Source: Adineta vaga (taxonomy: Eukaryota; Rotifera). Taken from it: a stretch of DNA of 64,000 bases. The notes under the pieces were generated by a model that saw nothing but the letters and a program-made list of their open reading frames with translations, was not told the origin of the DNA and searched no databases. Positions 12,704 through 22,700 of this stretch are shown in pieces (within the stretch, counting starts at the first letter, position 1; every line of letters starts with the position of its first letter). The stretch is taken from NCBI GenBank assembly GCA_021613535.1, contig CP075495.1, forward strand, positions 15,748,001 to 15,812,000, given 5' to 3'. Made by a program: the position numbers and the translations under genes.

Positions 12704-13589
12704 TCGAGCAGCCTCGACGAGCGTTATTTCTAGCGTTGTCACATAAAATCATAAGAAAAAATGGTAGTAAATATTAGCAATAGAGGTGAAGGTGAGGGTA
12801 CAGCAACTGCTTCACTTTTATGTTCACTACTTGTTAGAACCATTTTTTTCTATTTATTCTTTTACTATCCTACTGAACAAAGATCAACCAATATGTTAAT
12901 AAAATTAATTTTAAAAAGTTTCTTTTTACAAGGAATGATCCTTGTTTTTTTTCTGTAAAACATTAATAAATTGATCGATATCTGCACATTTTTATTTCAT
13001 TAAATGAAGAAAGAGAAAGTTTCGATTTTATTGCATTTGCTTTTGTTTAAAATATTTATTAATTACCGTGAGAGTCTCGCCATGGATGGTTGTGGATTAA
13101 AAGAAAACACCTACACCCTCATCCTCACACTCTCAAATACAAGTTCAAACATAATATTTGCAAGCAAATATTTTTTTTATATAGATAAATGAAGAGACAA
13201 GACAAACATACGGAATGAAACATATTATTACAGGAAAATAACAGAAAAGAAACACGTGTTGTAAATCATTATTCTGTTTTGTTATGTTTTTGGTTAATAG
13301 AATTTGGAAATTGATTAGGAATTTTTCGATTTTTCAATTAATTATATCAGTTGTTATTCCATTTCGTTATGGATCAATAAATCGTCAATATCTTCGTGTT
13401 CGTTGTATACATTCCTTATTGTCATTAACATATACTTTTATTAGAGATGAATTATCATGCATCTGAAACATTATTTCGTTTAAAACCATTAGTTGAATTA
13501 GATCCATTAGTCGATTCAATATCTGTTCTTAAAGTAATTTGTTCTGCATTTACATTTGATGTTACTATTTCTAAGAGTGAACGTACGAT
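12704..13589. other. Intergenic, mostly unexplained
   Basis: Contains a GC-richer flank of the previous element up to about 12750, then AT-rich DNA. A plus-strand stretch at 13447-13590 (ALRLKPLVELDPL-like) looks weakly coding but has no support from splice sites or homology that I recognise. C-rich tracts at 13115-13130 resemble the G-rich telomere-like motifs noted elsewhere. Confidence 0.35.
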
Positions 13590-15020
13590 AGCCAAAGCAT
13601 TTTTTTGCGACCCCTGCTTAATTAATATCTCAGATTTCAACGAAATTTTGTCAGCATATAGTCCCAAGTGATATAGGGAAAGGCTGAAAATTTCAACTTC
13701 TAAAATCTTTCCGCTCTTGAGATATTGAACCCACACCCTCAAGCACCCTCAGGTCAAAAATGACTATCATTGATGTGGAACATCTAGTGTGTTTCATCAT
13801 TCTTCAACGATAATGTTTTCAGAACTGAGATTTTGCAAATGTATACTACCGTAGGTGTACCACATACTGACACACTCAAAACGAATATTGGTCGTATCAG
13901 CCAATATAGAAAGGTCCTATGAATCTTACATACCCTGCCTACGTTGTGGTTAGACTCATTTTCACTTATGAGTGAATTAAGAGCTCTCGCTTGGGAATTA
14001 AGTAGTGGTATCCTGATTGTTGATATTCATCGCATAGAAATTTATTCGATGCTGAGACACATAATATGCATGGAAAATATCTAAACTATGAAGCGGTTAC
14101 TATGATATTAGCTGTTTACTACCTCTCATTTTACATACCTACAGACTCTTTACCATATTTCACTGTAAAAAGAAGCGTCGAATTACAAACCCTCGAAAAG
14201 GATTGATGGTCGCGACATGAACCCTTTTTAGGTTAATGAACGTAAAGTACCCTCTCATAAACCCTTGTTTTCATAAACGTTGGTGAGGGTTTCTTATACG
14301 TTGCACTTTCATAAACCCTTTAAGGTAGATGAGCATTCATGTACCCTTAAAAAGTTTGTTCGTGTACCCTTTAGAAGAACCGTAGAAAAGAAAAGCTGTT
14401 TTCGAGGGTTTATGAAGTTAATGAACCCTTTAAGGGTATACGAAAGTGCAACGTATAAAATACCCTTCCTAGAACTTATGAGGTTAATAAACCCCTAAAA
14501 AGGGTTTATTATTCTTCGCTTTTTTTTACAGTGTTGTATACATAAAAGTCGAAAGGCCAGATTTTTGAAAACTGTTATCAATAGATTTAGAGTGCTACTA
14601 CTTAATTCCCAAGCGGGAGCTTTTAACTCACTCATAAGCGAAAATGAGCCTGACTACAAGATAGACAGGTCATCTATGACCTATGATATTTGGCTATATT
14701 CTCTAATACGGCCAATCATGATTTCGGGTATGTCAGTATGTTGGGTACCTATAATAGTGTATACCCACAAAGTTTCATGACTTTAAACCTTATTGTTAAG
14801 AAATGGCAGAATGCACAATGTATATGACTTACATCCATTATAATCAATTTTGACTTTAGGTGGTACTATTGTGGATTCAATTTCTCGAGAAAGGAAGAGT
14901 TTTAAGAGCTAAAATTTTCAGCATTCTCATATTTCACTGAGCGCTACATACCGGCAAAATTTCATCGAAATCTGAGATATCGATTGAGCAGAAGGTGTCG
15001 TGATTTTCGTGCATTGACTC
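13590..15020. repeat. 1.4-kb imperfect palindrome
   Basis: The left arm (about 13590-14015) and the right arm (about 14588-15020) are inverted copies of each other over some 430 bp. Matched blocks include ATTTTCAGC...ATATTTCACT with AAAATTTC.TYGAAATCTGAGATAT near the outer ends, TTTTGACYT with GGATTCAATWTCTC, and CTTAATTCCCAAGCG at the inner ends. The loop holds a separate foldback element (14161-14533). It may be a foldback-type transposon or an inverted duplication. No coding frame spans it. Confidence 0.75.
14161..14533. mobile_element. Foldback element with CACTGTAAAAA ends
   Basis: A 373-bp element starts with CACTGTAAAAAGAAGCG and ends with its inverted counterpart CGCTTTTTTTTACAGTG. 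The interior is also self-complementary: ACGTTGCACTTTCATAAACC near 14300 pairs with GAAAGTGCAACGT near 14440, and ACCCTTT/AAAGGGT units recur throughout. The flanks are ATTT on the left and TTG on the right, so a target duplication is at most 2-3 bp. The CACTG start recalls CACTA/EnSpm-type ends, but with no transposase the class is uncertain. Confidence 0.75.
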
Positions 15021-15774
15021 CTGTGCATAATCATCGAGTCTGGTGATGTTTCTCTTTTCGCATCGATTGCTGACATCTGTGAATGACATTTTAATATTTG
15101 AACTCAAAATGTATTTCTATTTTATTTCTTTGTGACGAAAGTATTACTTACTTTTTGAATATTCTGAAAGTGGAACTATGTCAGAGTGCGCTTAAAGGTG
15201 TTTTCAAGTAGGACGAATTTGTTTACATCTAAAGAAAGAGAAATTCGTTATGAGGGTGTAATGAATCGCTGTGACAATGTATCAATGGATCATATCTGAA
15301 ACAAGAACTTCATTGTGTTTAGGAATAAATGATACATGATGACGTTATATCTATTGATTCGTTTTCTTAATACTTACGCAACTAATCTAATGAGAAAATT
15401 TTGTTTTCTGATGAACTAAGTGTCTTACTCGTTGCGAATGAAGAAACAAGAAAAACTAATCAGCCACCCTTTTCTTTCGAGAAAGAAAGAACAATAACAA
15501 AAGAATAGAATTAGTTGGTGTATATAAAATAAGTGAAAATGATCGATCAATCACACTATTTCTGGAGATCTCACACATATCCAGTGAAATCGAATTATGT
15601 CTGTTCGCTACCCAAATTCGTCTCAAGTAAATCGCTTTCCTAATCATTTGATTTTGATTTACTAAGATTTACGCATTTAGACACCATCGACAAATGTTAA
15701 TACCAATAGAAACAATCTTTCATCGGAACTGAGTACCTACGCGTAAGTCAGGATTCGAAATATTCTAACTAATA
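15021..15774. other. Intergenic upstream of the D8C gene
   Basis: AT-rich DNA with no supported gene. The 5' region of the plus-strand gene starting at 15775 must lie here. A minus-strand reading frame at 15456-15647 has no coding signature that I recognise. Confidence 0.4.
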
Positions 15775-16493
15775 ATGTCATTATATGATAGAGTCGTCAG
15801 AACAACATCCACGGCAAAGATTATTTCAGCTGTTGTATTCACAATTATTGTTGTAACTTTACTTATAGCTGCCGTCGCAGTGCCATTAGCACTTGCATTA
15901 ACTAATACAGGGCCTTTTTCAACAACTACATCAAGTAGTACGACCACCACCACTGTAGCTACCACCACTATAGCGACCACCACTGCAGCGACCACCACCG
16001 TAGCCACCACCACCGTAGCCACCACTACTGTAGCGACGACTGGTGAGATAATTTTCTTGTCTTAACATTCAACTATAATGTTAATGTTTTCTAAACGATT
16101 GCTTTAGCTGTGTCTACAACTAGTTCATTTTCTGAATGTTCATCTTATACTACTATTTCCGATGCAACACGATTAACTACAGCTGCTAGTGGTAGTACAT
16201 GTGATACGTCAACATTTTTTTCAAATGTCACATGGGTTCGATTCACCGGAGCAGGTGGAACGCAACTTGCAACAACTGCTCCATCTGCAAATCAATGTGG
16301 CTCAGCTTCTACTGGTTGGTATTCAACTTCATTACCATCGTCAGGTACAACAGTGAATGGAACAGTATGTTATGTATGGAGTGGTAACAACTGCAATTGG
16401 TCAAATACAATAAGAGTAACTAACTGTGGTTCATTCTATGTATTTGGTCTCATTGCTCCTCCCGCATGCAATCTTCGTTATTGCACTGTATGA
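15775..16493 (+). CDS. Membrane protein with Thr-rich stalk and D8C domain
   Basis: Two exons, 15775-16042 and 16108-16493, join in phase to 217 aa. Residues about 14-42 form one membrane segment (IISAVVFTIIVVTLLIAAVA), suggesting a type II orientation with a short cytoplasmic N-terminus. Residues about 48-89 are a Thr/Val/Ala stalk of repeated VATTT, likely O-glycosylated. The second exon is a Cys-rich domain with FSECSSYTTISDATRL, WVRFTGAGGT, CGSASTGWY and VTNCGSFYVFGL, ending LRYCTV. This is the pattern of the D8C domain of uromodulin, GP2 and OIT3, which has eight conserved cysteines. Extracellular binding is the likely role; no ligand can be named. Confidence 0.8.
15945..16036 (+). repeat. 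Coding 15-bp minisatellite (VATTT units)
   Basis: About six units of 15 bp, each encoding VATTT or a variant, lie inside exon 1 of the D8C gene. The unit number could vary between alleles. The antisense strand of the same tract reads as a Val-rich frame, which is only a shadow. Confidence 0.8.
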
Positions 16494-17424
16494 ACAAGAA
16501 AAACTAAACTTTTATCGATTTTGTATGATCTATTGGTTCCTTTCTAATTTTTTTCGAAATAAAACGTTTGAACTCCATTTTTACAGAAATTTTTAATTTG
16601 AATTCTTTCTCAAATTATGCAAATGTGAATAGAGATGAGATTGTTACGAGTATATTTTCTAAAACATGACTTCTCATTTGTGTTTTTTCACTTGAGACGA
16701 TTTTCTCCAAAGAATGCAATCCGTTTGATTTATAATTTTTTTTAGTTAATGACGTCACTATAGATATTCTTTCAACACTTTGATTGCCCGAGAAAGCGAA
16801 TAAAAGAAAGGTGATGAATCTTTCACTGCTTACAACACATTTTTTCAACTATAAGACTTGTCATCATACATAGCAAGGAATATGTTTCTTCTATTAACGT
16901 CTGCCGAAATGAAATGCTATTGATAAATTACACGACGAAGAATAAATACTAGGACAAACGTTCTTCACTTTTCTTATAATAAAACCGTTTAAACAAACTA
17001 TGAAAAGAATCACAATGATAAGTTAAATATAAACTATTGTATACCAAAGTTACAAATATCAGTTCCTTCACTTGGTATACTTGATTAACTTTCGTTGCTA
17101 ATACAATCAAGACTATTCGTTCATATTTATGGACTTTGTGAAGGTTATTTCGTATCGAAGTATTTGTTCATACATAAAGTCTGATAAGTCCTGCGATGTA
17201 GAAAACGTATTATTAAATATCAATAGATATCTTTTATCAATTTTCATATATTCTGAAAATGATTTATTTACGAATCACAACGATGGATTACGAATAGAGC
17301 GTGTTAACAACATGTAAATAGAATAATATGAACACTGATATTGAATGTAGTGTTGTATATCGCGTTGTGAAGTAATTCAAGGACAGTAACTTGGAAAAAC
17401 CTTTGTATTTGGTCTGTTCTAGTA
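16494..17424. other. Intergenic, no gene seen
   Basis: AT-rich DNA between the D8C gene and the GPCR pseudogene. It contains the likely polyadenylation region of the D8C gene (AATAAA at about 16558). Other reading frames here look like chance. Confidence 0.4.
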
Positions 17425-17804
17425 TCATCGTCTTTTACAAATTCGAAAAAACGATTCTTTGAAAGTTTCTCTATAAAAATTCGATGGAAGAACAAATAAA
17501 ACAAAGACAAGTATCGATGGTGTGAATGAAATAAAATTACCACAAATATGACTATAAATGACGAGAGACATCTGTGCATCCCGATAATAAAGATATGGGC
17601 AGGCGTGGGATTGATAAGAGAAGTAGAATTATAGAACTCATGAAAAGTTGTTTATGTGCATTCCATTGTTCATGGATATACTGTTTATACGTTTGCCTCT
17701 TTTTAGCTTCTGCTTGTTGTCGTGCACTTCGAATAATGATGAATAATGAACAGAAAAGATTTGCAATGAATGGACAAAAAAGATGAATAAATAAAATAGT
17801 TGTT
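17425..17804 (-). pseudogene. GPCR C-terminal fragment, frameshifted
   Basis: The minus strand from about 17797 encodes FIHLFCPFIANLFCSLF, then basic QQAEAKKRQTYKQYI, then SIILLLLSIPRLPISLLSG. After a one-base frame change near 17560 it continues with GNFISFTPSILVFVLFVLPS and FKESFFRICKRR before TGA at 17425-17427. The layout (TM5, charged loop, TM6, Cys-rich turn, TM7, basic tail) is that of the expanded chemoreceptor-like GPCRs I associate with bdelloid rotifers. The N-terminal five-sevenths are missing, and the fragment ends exactly where a mobile element begins (17805). Confidence 0.75.
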
Positions 17805-18177
17805 CCCTCGACTATAAGGAGGGTCATATGAAAAAGAAATAGTTTGTTTGTTTGTAAATTTGTGTCAGGGTCAAAGGTCAAAAAAACATTTTTTTCTAAA
17901 ATCATCTCAAACATCAAAAACTGATAGTAGGAGGGGGTTAGGTCTAGTGGGAGTGAGTTGTGAAGGGGGTGTGGGTGTTGGGTGATACTATGGGTGGGTG
18001 TATGGACCTGGGTGTTGGGTGATATCGGTTTTACAAAAAAAGTTATTATTTTGTTCGCGAAGGTTACTACACATTTCAGCAGTAACATTTGAGCGGTTTT
18101 CTCGTATGGTAAGTTGGCGGATCAATTCGTCCCACTATTTAGTCTAAATAAAAATACCTGTTCTCCACAGTCGAGGG
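17805..18177. mobile_element. 373-bp DNA element, CCCTCGACT/AGTCGAGGG ends
   Basis: The element starts with CCCTCGACTATAAGG and ends with the inverted CACAGTCGAGGG. Its first 75 bp match 11453-11534, including GGGTCATATGAAAAA and GTGTCAGGGTCAAAGGTCA. The middle (17930-18015) is strongly G-rich on the plus strand, with GGGGGTGTGGGTGTTGGG. No coding capacity is seen. It abuts a truncated GPCR; no receptor sequence follows on its other side. Confidence 0.65.
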
Positions 18178-18277
18178 TTGAGTGAGTCGGCACAACGAGC
18201 GTTACTAATATATATCATCATTTATTGAAGACATCTCTTATTTCAATATTTTTTCTTAGATATTGGTTTGCTCATAG

Positions 18278-19360
18278 TTAGTAGACAATTTCGATGAACG
18301 AGTAAAATATACTTCGTTGATTTTGTTCACAATGTTACATGAATTAGGTCATTGGGCTTTCTTTAAATATGGTTGTAATCTTATAATGATAAAATATATA
18401 CTCCTATTGGTAAGTTGAAGAAAGAGTTCGAGATTAGATTTATTCTGTGTTTTTTTCATTTTACTAGGAATTTTAATGGAAGAGTCAGGCAATGCAATTG
18501 AGAATTTACTTTTCGGATTTCACATGCAGCATTATGGTTCTGCTGATCCGAAGTTTCATGTATGTAATCATAATAAACCAGTTTTGTTTTACAATAAATG
18601 TGTAATACTCAGAGTAATCAATTCCGTTTGAAGTTCTTTTTAGGAATAATTAGCGCTGATGAGAAATAGTTTTTATCCATAGTTCAACTGTATAAATCAC
18701 ATTAGAATTTTGCACAACAAAAGATACATAATTTAGAGTGTTTATCATACGTTTTGTTTTTGCTTTTAGGTGGATGATATCATTACGAAAACCAACATTA
18801 TGACACAATATCGTATTGTTCCTAATCAATATTTACAGAATCTCTTCCAACTTCAAACATATCAAAGTAATAAATTAAAATAATCCAGCGTAGATTTCGT
18901 TTATTGTCTATTGGAAATGTTTAGATGTAACTCAATTATCATCACTTCAAATCTCTAAACAATTATTTTTATCTTCTCTTGTATTAGATGAAGAACTAAT
19001 GAAACTCCAAGGCAAACGTGTATTTGATCCAACTGACGACCCGAAATTAATGTTATTATCGAAAAATTTCATAAATAACGTTAATAAACGAATAGTCAAT
19101 CTATTTCATGTTTTATCTCTTTCGTTTTCTAACTTTGTTACTTTATCTAATTCTTGTTTTTTTCTTATCAATTATTACTATTGCCGAAAAAATGATCAAT
19201 CTTTTCTACTAAAACGATGTGAACAAATGTAAAGAGAGTATTCATATTTACGAATGAGTTTTTCTCAGGATCAGTTTTACATATTGATGAAAATGTAGGG
19301 ACGTTTGATACTATTGTTCGAAAAATATTAGACACCGTTTCTTCCGTATTTCAAGGTTAA
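18278..19360 (+). CDS. Hypothetical protein with HELGH motif
   Basis: Exons at about 18278-18371, 18468-18559, 18770-18866 and from 18925 join in phase. They read LVDNFDERVKYTSLILFTML, HELGHWAFFKYG, EESGNAIENLLFGFHMQH and then SLQISKQLFLSSLVLDEEL with KRVFDPTDDPKL. A last exon near 19269-19360 (VLHIDENVGTFDTIVRKIL...) ends with TAA, but I could not find a junction in phase, so it may carry a frame error. The first exon shown is unlikely to be the true start. HELGH fits the HExxH zinc-protease pattern, but a third ligand was not identified and the enzyme role is only a possibility. The family is not recognised. Confidence 0.5.
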
Positions 19361-19441
19361 AACTCATTTGTTTTTTTAAACGTGAGAAAAAAAAACAATC
19401 GAAAATAGGAAACGACAAAAGTATATGAAAAACCTTTTCTT

Positions 19442-19680
19442 TTATTGAATTCGATGTTTGATAAAGAATTTCTTTGGATCTATATCGAAGGATTTGTTTT
19501 CATTGAATAAATAATCAAATGTCCAATAATGTAAACGAAGTTGAGCAGGAATTGAAAGTGCTTGAATTCGTTGAATAGTTTACGTGTAATATCAATATGA
19601 TGATCACCCATTCGATAAACAGATAAACGAAGCATATGTGGAATTTATGCAACTTTAAATCGATCCTATGTTAACACTTC
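19442..19680 (-). pseudogene. Gene fragment of unknown family, frameshifted
   Basis: The minus strand reads LRLSVYRMGDHHIDITRKLF and, after a one-base frame change near 19580, RIQALSIPAQLRLHYW, TFDYLFNENKSFDIDPKKFF and a stop at 19442-19444. Codon content is protein-like over about 70 codons. No start or splice context was found. I do not recognise the family. It is most likely the 3' end of a dead gene. Confidence 0.4.
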
Positions 19681-20070
19681 TTCAGTAATTGATTATGCTA
19701 TATCTAATCATTCAAATCAAAGATCATCTTGAATTGATTTTCAATCTCCTATTTGAAATAAAGAAAAAGAAAAAATTTCAATCTATAATCCCTTATAAGC
19801 AGTTTATGTCAATGTTACATGTAATCAATTGTTTTTATTATCAAAAATTACAAATAGAAAGTTCAGAATTATCTTTCTGTTTGTACATTTATTATAAAGA
19901 CTTCTATTTTATCTGATAATAAACGTGATTCAAATTATTATCCTTGAAAAGTATTTACACTAAGTTTAAAATGTTTGAAAGAAATAACATCACGTACATT
20001 GTTATAATGATAAACTATACGTACAGTCGTTTGTTCTGTTCTTTTTTATTTGAAAAGAAAGTTAAAAGAA

Positions 20071-20899
20071 ATGAATAGACATAAGTCAAACAAATATGTT
20101 GAGAATATTTTATTAGAAATTCTTGATCGGTTTGTTTGTTAAATGATTTTATTTCTTTTTTTATATGAAAATTTTCTTTAGACCTGATCATTGGCTTAAG
20201 AAAAGTAAATCAGAAAAAATTAATATTGAAAAATTTGATGCATATGAAATTGCATTTGCTTTCCTTCAACAATGTCAAGATTTGGTTCTTATTAAAGCAC
20301 AAAAAGTTTATAAAAATATTCTTTATTTCTTTTTTTATTTAAAGTAAAAATTAATTTTTAATATAGATCATTGTTTTATATAAAAATCGAAAATTACATT
20401 TCGTTGTTCGTAATTTAAAATGTAAATAATTATTTTCTTATTTCTTTATAATTATATTATTAATATAAATTTATAATTAGATGCAAATTTAAATATGAAT
20501 TTAACTTCTATTCCAAATACTACAGTTCAATTTATCTATCGTCAAATTCTCTTCAGGTTTGTTTAGTTTTTTATTTTATTTCTTATCAACAAATAATAAT
20601 CTTCTTGTTTTAGTCAAATAAAATGGCCTAAAATTATTCTTAAGAATTCAAAAGAAAATTCACCAAATATATCTCGATTATTTTCAATTAATAATACATT
20701 AATTAATCAAGAATATCAATCAATTGATAATTTAGATGAAACAATTCAAAGTAAAATTTAATTAATTTTTATTTTTCTATGATTATTATATAAATTCTTC
20801 TCTTTAGATGATAATTCAACATCAGAAAATCAACATGTTGAAGAAAATCATGTTCGAAGTACTATTTTCATTCATTTCAATCATAATGATCAAGAATAA
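20071..20899 (+). CDS. Hypothetical 180-aa protein, six exons
   Basis: Six exons join in phase with GT-AG borders: 20071-20129, 20182-20305, 20367-20421, 20481-20556, 20614-20750 and 20808-20899. The product starts MNRHKSNKYVENILLEILDR and contains FDAYEIAFAFLQQCQDL, KIIVLYKNRKLHFVVRNL and TTVQFIYRQILFSQIKWP, then an Asn/Ser/Glu-rich C-terminal third ending FIHFNHNDQE. The alternation of an alpha-helical part with two beta-like strands suggests a small mixed alpha/beta fold. A Sen15-like tRNA-endonuclease subunit came to mind but the key blocks do not clearly match. I do not assign a function. Five consistent introns make it a real gene. Confidence 0.65.
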
Positions 20900-21465
20900 T
20901 ATTTGAATTATGTTTATTCATTCATTTTACTTGATATTTCTGTAGACTGAATCGTTCTATAACGAGTAGAATTTATTCTTAACAATCTGTATCAATTTTT
21001 TTGAAAAGATCAGAAGAAAAAGCTCGAATAAACGATATGATTTTCAATAGATTTCATGATAAAAATATAGAATTATTAAAAAATTATTTTGAATAATCAT
21101 ATCTGTTAATAAACTGTAATATTTTCATCAAAACTAAGAGATAGAAATGTTCTGAACAAAGGTGAGTGAGAATGAATATCAAAGACATCTTATTCACATC
21201 CTATGCACATACTTTGCTCTTCTTCTTCAATGAAGTTAATCAAAGCAAGTTTAATGTTATATGGTAAAAATCACATGTGCTGCCTAATTCTAGTTCGAAT
21301 ATAAATGCACATTCAGCTATTTGATATCATTTCGAAAATAAATCATTATCCATCAAAAATAATGACTAGGAGCGCTTTTTAGAAGTCGAATTAGACAGCT
21401 ATTCATTATACAATAGATATGTTGTATTCGAAGATATCAAGTAAAATAACGACTCAACTTTATTT
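20900..21465. other. Intergenic between convergent genes
   Basis: AT-rich DNA between the 3' ends of the plus-strand 180-aa gene and the minus-strand GT31 gene. Both terminators or poly(A) regions should lie here. Nothing else was seen. Confidence 0.45.
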
Positions 21466-22700
21466 TCAATAAATTATTACTAAATTAGATGAATTATTAG
21501 TTAGAAAAGAAGATGAATTGAAATGTTTTGAATGTCTTTGAAGAATAATTTGCCATGTTGAATCAAAATCTGAATAAATTTCTTTTCCTCGATGTAATGG
21601 TGTTGAACAAACAAGTAAACGAGATTCTTCGCGAAAAAGTAATGAACAAGAACGTTGTGATTGTATTGTCATTAGTGACCATTTCGAACAACGAACTGAT
21701 GCTGCACCAGCTAATAAACCAGACATAAAAACATCTCCGACTAATGGAACATATTGATTTTCTAAAAATGAAAATGAAAATTATATTTATATTTATATTT
21801 ATATTCAATTGAAAAACTAAATATTAACCATAACAAAGTGATGCTCGATAAAGACGATTACGAATATATGATGAATAAACAAATCCAAATCCACTAAAAT
21901 TAAATTTTAAGAATTTAAATTAAAAAAAAAGAGAAAATAAATAAATCTTACCTACAATAATGTGGTAATCGTTGAGAATTCCAAGCTAATTGATGAATTT
22001 TATATTTTCCATTTCTAAAAGTTAAAATTCCTGACATATCAGTTCCACGAAATAAAGTCATTTTATTATAAGATAATGTTTCATTAAGAAAATCTTTAAT
22101 TAATTTATCTTTTTGAAAATATAAACTTTGTTTTGTTTGATTTGAAATAAAATATTGAATAATATCATTTAATAAAAATGTATCAACAATAAGATCATCA
22201 TCTGTTTTAAATAAATATGGAATATATGATGAATATAAATAAGACCATTTTAATGCACCTATTTCTTTATAAATAACATTTGCATAAGTATCTTCAATAT
22301 TTATTTGAATTAAATCATTATTTAATAAAGCTTCATTTTTTATTTCATTATTTATTGTTTGATTTAATGAAAGACCAATGAGAAAGATAAAACATATGGA
22401 ATTCAATTCTTTATAAATTCGTTTATTTGCCCATGTACGACGAATTGATTCTCGTCTTTGAATATTTTTTGATGTTGAAAAAATATAAACAAGTAAATGA
22501 TCATTATTTTTACATATTAATGAATAATTTAATGGAAAACTTTTAGTAAAATCAACATGAATATATTCTTTTGATGGTTTCGATATTTCAGGACATTTTT
22601 CAATATTAATCAAAGGAATTTCATTCGAAAGATTTTTTATTAAATAAATATTTAGTAAAATTATGAAAAAAACTATCAAAAATAAACGATTATATAACAT
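21466..22700 (-). CDS. GT31 beta-1,3-glycosyltransferase
   Basis: Three exons (21952-22700, 21829-21893, 21466-21761) join in phase to 369 aa. This is a Golgi type II membrane enzyme that adds a sugar, usually galactose or N-acetylglucosamine, in beta-1,3 linkage from a UDP donor. The N-terminus has a signal anchor (LFLIVFFIILLNIYLI). The family blocks are present in order: RRESIRRTWA, EDTYANVIYKEIGALKW, FKTDDD (the metal-binding DxD), then after the first intron YCSGFGFVYSS and GDVFMSGLLA. The C-terminal part is Ser/Asn-rich. Donor and acceptor specificity cannot be read from the sequence. The frame is intact. Confidence 0.9.

Noticed and set aside
13447-13671. Plus-strand frame of 74 codons
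   Set aside because: Half of it lies in the palindrome arm and it has no start context, splice sites or family.
15765-16025. Minus-strand Val-rich frame of 86 codons
   Set aside because: It is the antisense of the Thr-rich minisatellite in the D8C gene; the plus strand has the splice sites and domain.
17552-18088. Minus-strand frame of 178 codons as one gene
   Set aside because: Only its downstream half is GPCR-like; the upstream half lies inside the CCCTCGACT element and is G/C-tract translation.
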